Assembly (NCBI RefSeq): GCF_030563405.1
Contig: NZ_CP130749.1
Coordinates: forward strand, 1,054,001 to 1,118,000
DNA from: Vibrio sp. SNU_ST1
Lineage (GTDB): Bacteria > Pseudomonadota > Gammaproteobacteria > Enterobacterales > Vibrionaceae
DNA length: 64,000 nucleotides
Direction: 5' to 3'
Shown: positions 36,542-45,322 of the stretch, piece after piece
How positions within the stretch are numbered: the first letter of the stretch is position 1
Layout of the letters: each line of letters opens with the position of its first letter
Translations under genes and position numbers: made by a program
The notes under the pieces: generated by a model
The model's database searches: none
What the model was told of the DNA's origin: nothing
Seen by the model: only the letters and a program-made list of their open reading frames with translations

Positions 36542-36577
36542 CCCCCAATAGTTGGACACCAATTATTGGGGGCTTTT
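36542..36577 (+). terminator. Terminator after mgsA, resembling an IS3-family end
   Basis: CCCCCAATA (36542-36550) pairs with TATTGGGGG (36564-36572) and is followed by CTTTTCTG. The wider sequence TGAACTGCCCCCCAATAGTT beginning at 36533, followed by GGACACC, resembles the outer end of IS150-subgroup IS3 elements. No transposase or second end is nearby, so any element here would be a solo relic that now serves as a terminator. Confidence 0.65.
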
Positions 36578-36608
36578 CTGTTTCTGTCATCTGCTCTTTT
36601 GATCCACA

Positions 36609-36637
36609 AAAAAGCCTTGCTAATTTCGCAAGGCTTT
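36609..36637 (-). terminator. Terminator of the Aer-like receptor gene
   Basis: AAAGCCTTGC and GCAAGGCTTT form a perfect 10-bp stem with a 7-nt loop. On the minus strand it runs into TTTTGTGG, directly after the receptor gene ending at 36669. Confidence 0.88.
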
Positions 36638-36668
36638 CTCTGATTTTTCATTTTCTAAAATCTAACCG

Positions 36669-38231
36669 CTATTTTTCTTCGAAGCGCTTCGCTAAATGAT
36701 AGAACTCATTCACTTGCTCTTTTAGCTCTGTGGAGTGGTCTTTCACGGAATGTGTTGCAACCAAGTTTTGCTCTGCGGTAGAAGCGATAGACTGCATATG
36801 CAAGTTTACTTCGCTCGATAATTCACGTTGTTTATGAGCAGAGCTTTCAACAGATTGCATCAGTTCATTCATCGATTGCATTAGGTTTTCAACTTCAGAT
36901 AAACGCTCTGCGCTTACCTTTGCAACATCACCACACGCGTCTGTTTGGTCTCTGTTCGCCAGAATATCTTTCTGCCAGCTTTCAATCGTCGCCAGCATGG
37001 TATCGATGCTCTCTTTAATCTGAACTGTGGCCTTTGACGTTCGCCCAGATAGCGCACGTACTTCGTCGGCAACAACTGCAAAGCCTCGTCCTTGCTCGCC
37101 TGCTCTAGCCGCTTCAATCGCAGCGTTAAGTGCCAACAAGTTAGTTTGCTCAGCGATTCCACCAATCTCTTCCATTATCTTGCTCACGCTTTGCGCTTGG
37201 TCGCTCAATTGGTAAGTCGTGTGCGTCGCTTTCTCCGCCTGAGATGCCAAGTTTTCAAGGTTACGGTGGGTTTGATCAATGCTCTCTTTAGCACCAGCAC
37301 AAGTTTGCAAGGTAACATCGACAATTTGGTGAGCTTCTTCTGTACGAGAAGAGACTTCATTGGCAGTCACTTCAACCTCTTCAGTTGCTTCACGCACCTG
37401 AAGAATATCTTTTGTCTGCTGATCGAGCGCTTCAGTGACTTGGTATGACGTCGCATTAAGGTTATCAGCTAAATCTTGCAATGGTTTCGCTGAGTCTGTC
37501 ATACGGCCTAATACAGTGCGGATTCGGGCAGACAGCAGCTTGAGATGAAAATCGGCAACAGAGAACTGACTATTACCTGAATAGACAAGTCGACTGACGC
37601 TATCGAATTTAGATTGCAGTTTTTTTAACTGTAATGGAGTATCAATGAGCTCTTGTCGGAAAAGCAATGCGAGAGCAGAAATAGGAAGAAGACTCAATAT
37701 CCACTGAGATGCTTGCCCTACTTCTACAAGATTTGAAATCAGAGGCGCAGCCAAAGAGCCGAGTAACACTGCGTAACGAACACTGTCACTGATCTGTAGT
37801 GACCATTGGCGACCTGACCTCTCTGCTTTCAATAAGCTTTGATAAGCCTTGTCTGCGACTTGTACCCATTCGTTTTTTGGCTTAACACGAACAGACTGAT
37901 AACCACTTACCTTCCCGCCATCATAAATAGGGGTAACGTAAGCATCAACCCAGTAGTGTCCACCGGATTTAGTCTTGTTTTTTACGATCCCGCGCCAAGC
38001 CTTGCCTTGTTTTAGATTCACCCACATATCGGCAAAAGCCGCTTTTGGCATATCATCATGCCTAACAATATTATGGTGTTGCCCTAGTAATTCATCTTGA
38101 CTGTATTCCGCAATACGGCAAAAAGCGTCATTACTATAAGTAATCACACCTTTAAGGTCGGTAGTCGAGACAAGTTGTTCGTTTTCGCTTAGAAGCGTTT
38201 CACGTGATTGAGAAGCTGAACTGACAGTCAT
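36669..38231 (-). CDS. PAS-containing methyl-accepting chemotaxis protein (Aer-like)
   Basis: A 520-aa chemoreceptor. An N-terminal PAS domain (about 10-115) has the Aer signature IVRHDDMPKAAFADMW, which in Aer binds FAD and senses redox or oxygen. A membrane-embedded hydrophobic hairpin follows (about 155-205). The signalling domain (about 260-515) contains the invariant tip AEQTNLLALNAAIEAARAGE. No periplasmic ligand-binding domain is seen, as expected for Aer. It should signal through CheA/CheW encoded elsewhere to steer energy taxis. It is transcribed alone. Confidence 0.92.
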   Translation of the reverse strand: MTVSSASQSRETLLSENEQLVSTTDLKGVITYSNDAFCRIAEYSQDELLGQHHNIVRHDDMPKAAFADMWVNLKQGKAWRGIVKNKTKSGGHYWVDAYVTPIYDGGKVSGYQSVRVKPKNEWVQVADKAYQSLLKAERSGRQWSLQISDSVRYAVLLGSLAAPLISNLVEVGQASQWILSLLPISALALLFRQELIDTPLQLKKLQSKFDSVSRLVYSGNSQFSVADFHLKLLSARIRTVLGRMTDSAKPLQDLADNLNATSYQVTEALDQQTKDILQVREATEEVEVTANEVSSRTEEAHQIVDVTLQTCAGAKESIDQTHRNLENLASQAEKATHTTYQLSDQAQSVSKIMEEIGGIAEQTNLLALNAAIEAARAGEQGRGFAVVADEVRALSGRTSKATVQIKESIDTMLATIESWQKDILANRDQTDACGDVAKVSAERLSEVENLMQSMNELMQSVESSAHKQRELSSEVNLHMQSIASTAEQNLVATHSVKDHSTELKEQVNEFYHLAKRFEEK

Positions 38232-38439
38232 TTGGTATTAACTTCGGTTAATTATTATTGTAGCGGAGGAATATATACAATTATTAAAGTTATGACAAAA
38301 TATGAAAGTAACATTTTGTACAGATGACTAGTATTTATACAAAAATAACCTATGCATGTCACAAAACTCTGAACGCTACGTCTCTTCCCTAACTATTATG
38401 CCTTTGATCTAGTTATTCACACCTCTATCTGACTAAAGG

Positions 38440-38907
38440 TCATGACTCATCTAAGTTAACTGCAGTGGTAAATTTCACGGTTCTCATAGAGACAGAGGTA
38501 TGGAACTTGCGAATATTCAGATCTTTGCGCAATACTCGCTCAACAAAGTCTTCGTAAGCTTGTATATCTTTCACCGTAACAATCAACATAAAGTCAAAGC
38601 TACCTGAGATCTGATAGCACTGAGTGACCTCTGCAGCCTTAGAAATAGAATGGCGAAAAATTTGATAGATATCCCCTCGATCGCGCTCCATTTCAACGGA
38701 CACGACTAGGGTCATCTTGCTGCCAGTAAGCTCAGGATTAATGATCGAAACATCACCGACTATCACGCCCTCTTGCCTCAATCGTTTCACTCGCTTTAAG
38801 CAAGCAGGAGGTGATAGCCCTACGATCTCGGCCAACGATTGATTCGGGATACGGTTATTCTTCTGAAGCTCAATCAATATACTTCTATCTATACGATCTA
38901 TTTCCAT
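38440..38907 (-). CDS. Lrp/AsnC family transcriptional regulator
   Basis: A 155-aa regulator. The N-terminal helix-turn-helix (about 1-60; IDRSILIELQKNNRIPNQSL and GLSPPACLKRVKRL) and the C-terminal RAM ligand-binding domain (about 65-150) are both complete. It is smaller than global Lrp (about 164 aa) and more like the specific paralogues. It diverges from the Gate-domain membrane protein gene across 139 bp, so that gene is its most likely target, with an amino acid or similar ligand. Start by position; no strong Shine-Dalgarno was noted. Confidence 0.9.
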   Translation of the reverse strand: MEIDRIDRSILIELQKNNRIPNQSLAEIVGLSPPACLKRVKRLRQEGVIVGDVSIINPELTGSKMTLVVSVEMERDRGDIYQIFRHSISKAAEVTQCYQISGSFDFMLIVTVKDIQAYEDFVERVLRKDLNIRKFHTSVSMRTVKFTTAVNLDES

Positions 38908-39046
38908 AATTTCTTAAACTAAGATTTTTTGATTGATAATTTCTTACTCTAAGACAATTTAAAAATTATAGGTAACTTTATAGGTTATTTTTGAAATCAT
39001 AATCACAACAATCGCGGTAAGATCTTTTTATACAACAGAACGAGTT

Positions 39047-40024
39047 ATGGTAGTAACAATGAAATCAACCTATCAATTTTTCAAAGAGCTCCTCAAAGAA
39101 ATCCTCGATGTCACTTCAACGCTTTTCCGTATCATGATTCCAATCATCATATTGATAAAAGTCATCGAAGAGCTTGGCGGCATAATGATTCTTAGCGAAT
39201 GGCTAAGCCCTATAATGGAAAGCGTCGGATTACCGAAAGAAATGGGTCTAGTATGGGCAACCACCATACTCACCAACATCTATGCCGGGCTAATTATTCT
39301 TATTAATTCCGATGTTCCCTTAACGGTTGCTCAAGCTTCAATTTTAGGCAGCATGATGCTCCTTGCTCACTCATTGCCAATTGAAGGCGCAATTGCCAAA
39401 AAAGCAGGTGTTAGCTGGCTGGCTACCCTATCGGTGAGAGTGGGTGGAAGCTTAGTGCTGGCATGGCTACTAAACCTCAGTTATCAATACGGAGACTGGC
39501 TCAACTACCTAGCAACCGTGCTTTGGCAACCGGAAGTATCTGGAGACACAAGTTATCTTGGTTGGGCGCTTGAACAGTTCAAGAACTTTGCGGTTATCTT
39601 CATGGTAATCTCAGCACTATTACTGTTACTCAAGATCTTAAAGATTCTAGGTATTGAGAAACTCATGGCAGTATTACTGAGACCATTCTTAAGAGTACTG
39701 GGAATCAGCAAAGACGCAACGAACCTAACAATAATAGGAATCACGCTTGGCCTTTCGTTTGGTGGCGGCTTGCTGATCAATGAAGCCAAGAAAGGGCATA
39801 TCTCAGCAAGAGACATATTCACCGCAATCATGTTGCTCAACTTGCTCCACAGTTTAATTGAAGATACGTTGTTGATCCTACTCATCGGGGCCGATTTCTA
39901 CACGATATTTTGGGGAAGGCTTGTATTCTCGGTGTTGGTTGTCGCTGTGATATCAAACGTCATCAAGCGCATGAATCCAAGCACTTGCGAACGGTATTTT
40001 TATCGCGATGTCTCTCAGTCATAA
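39047..40024 (+). CDS. Nucleoside-recognition (Gate) domain membrane protein
   Basis: A 325-aa inner-membrane protein with about eight to nine helices. Two Gate-domain-like repeats are seen, one around residues 25-110 (ILIKVIEELGGIMILSEWLS with SMMLLAHSLPIEGAIAKKAG) and one around 180-290 (LLKILKILGIEKLMAVLLRP). Such proteins resemble SpmA/YjiH-type permeases and may export or import nucleosides, amino acids or other solutes; the substrate is unknown. It diverges from an Lrp-type regulator. The ATG at 39047 has a moderate ribosome-binding site, and an alternative start (MKST) lies four codons downstream. Confidence 0.78.
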   Translation: MVVTMKSTYQFFKELLKEILDVTSTLFRIMIPIIILIKVIEELGGIMILSEWLSPIMESVGLPKEMGLVWATTILTNIYAGLIILINSDVPLTVAQASILGSMMLLAHSLPIEGAIAKKAGVSWLATLSVRVGGSLVLAWLLNLSYQYGDWLNYLATVLWQPEVSGDTSYLGWALEQFKNFAVIFMVISALLLLLKILKILGIEKLMAVLLRPFLRVLGISKDATNLTIIGITLGLSFGGGLLINEAKKGHISARDIFTAIMLLNLLHSLIEDTLLILLIGADFYTIFWGRLVFSVLVVAVISNVIKRMNPSTCERYFYRDVSQS

Positions 40025-40049
40025 GTAAATCACCAACAAGAATACAAAG

Positions 40050-40077
40050 AAAAGAACTCAAATACGGGTTCTTTTTT
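40050..40077 (+). terminator. Terminator after the Gate-domain gene
   Basis: AAAGAAC and GTTCTTT form the stem core, followed by TTT, 26 bp after the stop codon. Confidence 0.75.
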
Positions 40078-40581
40078 ACGACTTGGCACTCCTATCACCT
40101 CCGCTATTGTTAAATTTCACGCCCTTGAAACACTGAAAATCATTCTCAACACCCTAATTATTGATATTTCGTGTGAAAATAATTTCAGCACAAGTATTTA
40201 CTAATAACTCAATTATTAAATGCAATATTCAAACACAGAGAATATAAAATGCATCTTATTACTTATAACTCCATACCTTGTATAAAGTACTCTCAAGATA
40301 ATAATCACTTCCCAAACAATATTATTAAAATCCAAACTATCAACTATTCATTCAACAAAACCCATTAAATAGCTGATAATAAAATAAATAACGACCATTA
40401 TTTGATATTAACTTTAAATGTTGAAATCGGAACGAACAATTGCTTGTAATAATTATCCATTTGATTGGTTAATTTTATAAATATATTTTGTTACATAATC
40501 AAACTGATGGCTCTTTTGAATATGCTCCTTATAACAGCGCCTCTCACAACCGAGGCTCGCACAGCTAAGATTCTTACAAAA
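40078..40581. other. AT-rich gene-free stretch before the protease locus
   Basis: About 500 bp, very rich in A and T, between the Gate-domain gene and the propeptide-like ORF. I see no confident small gene, no strong hairpin and no recognised operator. It probably contains the promoter of the protease transcription unit. The composition is noticeably more AT-rich than its coding neighbours. Confidence 0.55.
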
Positions 40582-40908
40582 ATGCCCATAAAAGCAATGA
40601 CTTTAATGGTTCTAACTTTGTCATCACTGTCACAGGCTTCCACTATTGAGAACGATGAACTATTGCTGAAGTCATTGATTAAACGAGGTGTTATCTGTTC
40701 TGGTTTAACCTATGAGGAAAATCAAGAAGCTTTACGTATCTATCTCAACGCTAAAAAAGCGAAGAGCACTCCGTTTGATTCAAAAAGTAGAAAAGAGACA
40801 ACCAATACAAAGGAGATCGAAAGTAAAAAAAACACAACAAACACACGTCAGTTAAATAAGACACCACAAGAGTGTATTAGGCCAAACTCGGACAACAGAT
40901 CCGAATAA
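40582..40908 (+). CDS. Secreted stand-alone propeptide-like protein upstream of the M6 protease
   Basis: A 108-aa product with a signal peptide (MPIKAMTLMVLTLSSLSQAS). A segment of about 45 residues then parallels the start of the mature pre-protease downstream: DELLLKSLIKRGV... EALRIYLNAK against DKLIEMLVRQGLV... DALDRYLKNK. The rest (about 65-108) is a polar Lys/Thr/Asn-rich tail without fold signals. It ends 47 bp before the protease start on the same strand. The open frame reaches back to 40465; I start at 40582 because that gives a clean signal peptide, but no strong ribosome-binding site supports any of the ATGs. It may be a trans-acting propeptide or inhibitor, or a decayed duplicate of the protease's front end. 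Confidence 0.6.
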   Translation: MPIKAMTLMVLTLSSLSQASTIENDELLLKSLIKRGVICSGLTYEENQEALRIYLNAKKAKSTPFDSKSRKETTNTKEIESKKNTTNTRQLNKTPQECIRPNSDNRSE

Positions 40909-40955
40909 GGCAAGTTGATACTGATATCGACATGGAAATATAAAAGGAAAATATA

Positions 40956-43712
40956 ATGAAAATGATGAGAAAAACATTGTTGGCTTCAGCAATGCTTACT
41001 CTATTTAGCGTCAGTAGTTATGCAAAAACACCTATTGATTTAGGCGTTGTTAATGAAGACAAACTCATTGAAATGCTAGTTAGACAAGGCTTAGTCGACC
41101 AAGATGCAACCGATATGGCAAAGCACGACGCACTTGACCGCTACTTGAAGAATAAAATCAATTCCGGTTTTAAAGGTGACGCTCAATTCGGTAAAAAAGC
41201 ACTTGAGCAACGAGCGAAAATACTTAAAGCCATAGAAAAAGGATCTGGTGCTAAAAAGACGAGCGTCTTTGCGTTAGAAGTAGGCACCAAGCGTACCGAT
41301 AAAGTACTCGCTCTGTTAGTCGATTTCCCTGATTTGAACTGGGATAACAACAAACTGACCGAAGAGCACACGCAAATGCTCTACGAGAGCTACAACCCAG
41401 AACATTATCAAGAGTTGTTGTTCTCAAATTCAGGCTACACTGGGCCAAATGGCGAGAACCTAATCTCGATGCGCCAATATTACCAAAGTGAATCAGGTGA
41501 CAGTTACAGTGTTGCTGGTCAAGCTGCGGGTTGGTATCGCGCCTCTAAGCCCGCGTCATTCTATGGTGGCAACTCACCTACCACCGACAACGATCTCAAC
41601 GCGCAAGAACTGGTTCGCGAAGCACTGAATCAATTGGCTCAAGATCCTAGTATCAACCTAGCCGATTACGATATTGAAGATCGTTACGATTACGACGGTG
41701 ACGGAAACTTCCGGGAACCCGATGGTGTGATTGATCACCTAATGGTGTTCCACGCATCTGTGGGCGAAGAAGCCGGTGGCGGCGTATTAGGCCCTGATGC
41801 GATTTGGTCTCACCGATTCAACCTTGGTCGCACTCATGTACTTAAAGGCACCTCTAGCTCGCTTCCAGACCGCTTTGGTGGCCAATACGCTGCGTTTGAT
41901 TACACCATTCAACCGATTGATGCCGCAGCTGGTGTATGTGCTCACGAGTATGGCCATGATTTAGGCTTGCCAGACGAGTACGACACGCAATACACAGGCA
42001 AGGGTGAACCTGTCTCTTACTGGTCAATCATGTCTTCGGGTAGTTGGGCTGGTCAAATTGGTGGCACACAGCCAACGGCATTCAGCTCTTGGGCAAAACA
42101 CTTCCTACAGAAGTCGATTGGTGGTCGCTGGGTTAACGATGATCAAATCTCGATTAATGATCTAGAAGACAACCCACAAGTTTACACGCTGTTCCAAACA
42201 ACGGATAACAGCCGTCCGAACATGATTAAAGTGGATCTTCCAGAAAAACAGATCGAAGGTTTAAAACCGTTTGCTGGTAAGTATTCGTTTCATTCTCAAA
42301 AAGGCGATGACCTGAAAAACAGCATGACACGCAAGTTGGTGATTCCAGCCGGTGATTCTGCACTGCTTTCGTTCAAAACTTGGTATGAAATTGAGAAAGA
42401 CTACGACTTTGCGCGCGTACTCGTGAATGGACAAGCCATTGCCGGCAACATCACCTCAATGGATGACCCATACAATACTGGCCTCGTTCCTGCTATTGGC
42501 GGCAAATCTGGCGGGTGGATTGACGCTGAGTTTGACGTTTCACAATGGGTAGGCCAAGAAATAGAGCTTTCGTTTGAGTACATCACCGATGGTGGCTTGG
42601 CGATGGAAGGTTTCTATTTGGATAACCTCAGTGTGGTCGTTGATGGTAAAATCACCTCAATAGACGACGGTGAGAGCAACTCCACCTTCGCCCTAAATGG
42701 CTACAAACTGAGTAATGGGTTCCACCAAGCGCAACACTACTACCTGTTGCAATGGCGAAGCCACATGGACGTTGATGAAGGCCTAGCCAACATCAAACGC
42801 ATGGGTCAACTGATCTCATTCGATCCGGGTTTGATCATTTGGTACGTAGACGAGTCGCTGACTGATAACTGGGTAGGCAAACACCCAGGTGAAGGTTGGT
42901 TAGGTGTGGTCGATGCCGACCAGAATGCAATGACTTGGGAAAAATCCGGTGAAGTCGCTCAAACTCGTTACCAAGTTCGTGATGCGGCGTTCTCACTCAA
43001 AGATCATACTCCAATGCGTCTTGTAAACAGCGACAATGATGTGCTCGAAGATACCAGTTTAGTTGGTAATGCTAGCTTCTCGGATGACCAAAATTACACT
43101 TCGCCTCAAGCACCAGACTCAGGACGTATCCTGACGGAGTTTGGTTTAGCGGTCGATATTGTGAATCAGAGTGACAACAACGAATACGGTGTGGTGCGTT
43201 TGTCTAAAGTAAGCCGACACAACGTCGCTCCTACTGCGAACTTCGAGCTTAATGTGACTGGCCTGAACGTTTCAGCACGTAACTTCAGCTCAGACCAAGA
43301 CGGTGAGATCACCAGTTATCTATGGGACTTGGGCAACGGAACTACAAGTAACGAAGTGGCACCAACTTGGTCTTATGTACAGACTGGTGAATACATCGTT
43401 AATTTGACTGTTGTCGACGACAAAGGCGCTACTGATTCATTTAGCTCCGTAGTGAGTGTTGAATCTCCAAACGCCCTACCGGAAGCAAGTGCGAAGTACA
43501 TCCACTTGGGGCGCTGGGTAACCATGTGGTCAACAAGCTCAGACAGTGACGGTCGTATTGTTGATACTGAGTGGGCGCTTCCAAATGGAAAAGTAAAACG
43601 AGGTCGCACATTCACTTCTATCTTCCCTTCATACGGGAAACACGAGGTGACCTTGAAGATAATCGATGACCAAGGCGGGATTACGACTAAGACCATTATG
43701 GTCGACCTATAA
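40956..43712 (+). CDS. prtV: Secreted M6-family metalloprotease with PKD domains (PrtV-like)
   Basis: A 918-aa secreted zinc protease. It has a signal peptide (1-23, ending SSYA) and an N-terminal propeptide (about 25-105). The M6 catalytic domain (about 105-590) has CAHEYGHDLGLPDEYD, with zinc ligands His330 and His334 and catalytic Glu331. Two PKD repeats follow at about 755-835 and 840-918 (ending KTIMVDL), each with a D-x-G-x-I-x-S-Y/T-type strand. The architecture matches V. cholerae PrtV, which needs calcium and cleaves extracellular matrix and plasma proteins. AAAGGAAAAT precedes the ATG. The propeptide-like gene lies directly upstream and a strong terminator follows. Confidence 0.93.
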   Translation: MKMMRKTLLASAMLTLFSVSSYAKTPIDLGVVNEDKLIEMLVRQGLVDQDATDMAKHDALDRYLKNKINSGFKGDAQFGKKALEQRAKILKAIEKGSGAKKTSVFALEVGTKRTDKVLALLVDFPDLNWDNNKLTEEHTQMLYESYNPEHYQELLFSNSGYTGPNGENLISMRQYYQSESGDSYSVAGQAAGWYRASKPASFYGGNSPTTDNDLNAQELVREALNQLAQDPSINLADYDIEDRYDYDGDGNFREPDGVIDHLMVFHASVGEEAGGGVLGPDAIWSHRFNLGRTHVLKGTSSSLPDRFGGQYAAFDYTIQPIDAAAGVCAHEYGHDLGLPDEYDTQYTGKGEPVSYWSIMSSGSWAGQIGGTQPTAFSSWAKHFLQKSIGGRWVNDDQISINDLEDNPQVYTLFQTTDNSRPNMIKVDLPEKQIEGLKPFAGKYSFHSQKGDDLKNSMTRKLVIPAGDSALLSFKTWYEIEKDYDFARVLVNGQAIAGNITSMDDPYNTGLVPAIGGKSGGWIDAEFDVSQWVGQEIELSFEYITDGGLAMEGFYLDNLSVVVDGKITSIDDGESNSTFALNGYKLSNGFHQAQHYYLLQWRSHMDVDEGLANIKRMGQLISFDPGLIIWYVDESLTDNWVGKHPGEGWLGVVDADQNAMTWEKSGEVAQTRYQVRDAAFSLKDHTPMRLVNSDNDVLEDTSLVGNASFSDDQNYTSPQAPDSGRILTEFGLAVDIVNQSDNNEYGVVRLSKVSRHNVAPTANFELNVTGLNVSARNFSSDQDGEITSYLWDLGNGTTSNEVAPTWSYVQTGEYIVNLTVVDDKGATDSFSSVVSVESPNALPEASAKYIHLGRWVTMWSTSSDSDGRIVDTEWALPNGKVKRGRTFTSIFPSYGKHEVTLKIIDDQGGITTKTIMVDL

Positions 43713-43823
43713 GTCATCGCAGGCTCTATCATGAGGATTTACAAAATAAGCTTAAGTATTGTTGTCACAGGATATAAACCACGACAGCAGTTTTAAGAAA
43801 ACGTCATTATTTAAGCCATGAGC

Positions 43824-43855
43824 AAAAGCCCTACCAATTTGGTAGGGCTTTTTAT
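43824..43855 (+). terminator. Terminator after the protease gene
   Basis: AAAGCCCTACCA and TGGTAGGGCTTT form a perfect 12-bp stem with a 3-nt loop, followed by TTATTTTTA. About 110 bp after the stop codon, it also faces the convergent MFS gene. Confidence 0.9.
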
Positions 43856-43925
43856 TTTTAGCAGTTCGAGATAATAGCGCTTTAATTCCGGTGACAAATT
43901 TGCTGAACCACCATTCGATGAACCA

Positions 43926-45101
43926 TTACACGGGCTGCTTTTGAATTCGTGATTTACGCGCACTGAATGCAAACAACAAAATTACGGCCAAAACGAACGG
44001 TAAAACGTAAACGTTAAGGTTTTGCCAACCTACTGTTGACTCCAACCACCCAGACAGTAGCGCCGTGACAGTTACACAACCAAACACAATAAATTCATTG
44101 AACGCTTGTGCCTTGGCTTTATTTTGAGCTTGATACGACTGGCTGAATAGGCCAGTTGCAGCGATGAACATAAAGTTCCAACCCACACCAAGTACAACTA
44201 AAGCCGCCCTGAAGTGCCAAATTGATACGCCATGGATATTGATGGCAATACTCACCACAAATAACACACCACCCGCAAGGATCATCATTCTTGAACCGAA
44301 CTTCTCGATGAGGGAACCCGTAAAGAATGCAGGCACAAACATGCCCAATACGTGCCACTCAATCACACCAGCAGCTTTAGTAAAGTCGAACCCACAACCA
44401 ATCATCGCTAATGGTGTTGCCGTCATCAAAATATTCATTACGGCATAAGCAACCATGGCTGCGAATACAGCACCGATGAAGTTAGGCGCTTTCACAATCA
44501 CACTGAGAGGATCGGCTTTAGGCGCCTGACTATTAAAAGAGACTTTTGGAAACTGAATGGTTTGTAAGATGAGTAACGCAAGAATGTTCAATCCAATCAA
44601 AGAAGCAAAAGCACCAATGTACAAGCCATCTTGCGACCACTGTTGAGACATAATTGCCAAGTTGGGCCCCAGTACCGCGGCTAAAACGCCACCAGCCATA
44701 GAGATAGATATCGCTCGATGACAGGCATTTTTATCACACACTTCGATAGCAGCAAATCGATAAAGCGTGCCGAAACCTATGCCTATCCCAAGAAGGAAAG
44801 TGGCGAAACAAAACAGATAGAAATGTTGTTGAGATAGCGCGTAAGTGGCAAGGCCAGCCCCTGTAATGCCAACCACATTACCGATACTAAACCCTCGTTT
44901 TCGTCCTAACTTACCTGAAATTAAAGACGCAGGAATGGTGGCAGCCATTAAGCCCAAAAACTGCAGTGCAACCGGCAAAGTAATCATGCTGACACTGGGA
45001 GCAATCTGCTTACCTATCAAACCAATCACCGAGATCAGTAATATGTTACCCGTCATCAATAAGGCCTGACACAGTGAGAGCAGCCAAACATTTCTATTCA
45101 T
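43926..45101 (-). CDS. MFS transporter
   Basis: A 391-aa inner-membrane protein with 12 predicted helices. MFS loop features are visible (SGKLGRKRGFSIG after helix 2 and LIEKFGSRMMILAGG in the second half). The substrate is unknown; small drug or metabolite efflux is common for this type. The frame is open to 45152, but AGGAACGAAG directly before the ATG at 45101 fixes the start. It diverges from a LysR regulator across 221 bp that contain an operator-like palindrome, so LysR control of this transporter is likely. Confidence 0.85.
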   Translation of the reverse strand: MNRNVWLLSLCQALLMTGNILLISVIGLIGKQIAPSVSMITLPVALQFLGLMAATIPASLISGKLGRKRGFSIGNVVGITGAGLATYALSQQHFYLFCFATFLLGIGIGFGTLYRFAAIEVCDKNACHRAISISMAGGVLAAVLGPNLAIMSQQWSQDGLYIGAFASLIGLNILALLILQTIQFPKVSFNSQAPKADPLSVIVKAPNFIGAVFAAMVAYAVMNILMTATPLAMIGCGFDFTKAAGVIEWHVLGMFVPAFFTGSLIEKFGSRMMILAGGVLFVVSIAINIHGVSIWHFRAALVVLGVGWNFMFIAATGLFSQSYQAQNKAKAQAFNEFIVFGCVTVTALLSGWLESTVGWQNLNVYVLPFVLAVILLFAFSARKSRIQKQPV

Positions 45102-45192
45102 CTTCGTTCCTAAATATGAGCGCAGTTGGTCAATAGACCAAAAATCCAACAACGTCGCAACACTTTGTTACTCATAGGAACTCGACACCGCG

Positions 45193-45216
45193 GCCAATAG
45201 ACCAATAGACCAATAG
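45193..45216 (+). repeat. Three tandem CCAATAG(A) repeats in the MFS-LysR intergenic region
   Basis: CCAATAG occurs at 45194-45200, 45202-45208 and 45210-45216, an exact 8-bp period. A further CAATAGACCA lies at 45131-45140. Tandem octamers in a divergent promoter could come from replication slippage or be clustered binding sites. Confidence 0.6.
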
Positions 45217-45270
45217 CGGTATATAGCAACACATTGACTTTGATTGGCGTTACTTTAGACATCAGAGTTG

Positions 45271-45301
45271 AAATTATTATTACTAGAGATAATAATAATT
45301 T
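45271..45301. promoter_or_regulatory. Palindromic operator in front of the LysR gene
   Basis: AAATTATTATTA and TAATAATAATTT are perfect 12-bp inverted arms around CTAGAGA. The element ends 21 bp before the LysR ATG. A dyad of this kind between a LysR gene and its divergent target is the usual regulator-binding and autoregulation site. Confidence 0.65.
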
Positions 45302-45322
45302 TTTGTTATTTGGACGCTGGAC

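Noticed and set aside
45193..45216. The CCAATAGA octamers as a CRISPR or mobile element footprint
   Set aside because: The units are contiguous without spacers and have no flanking duplication. Slippage or a binding cluster is simpler.
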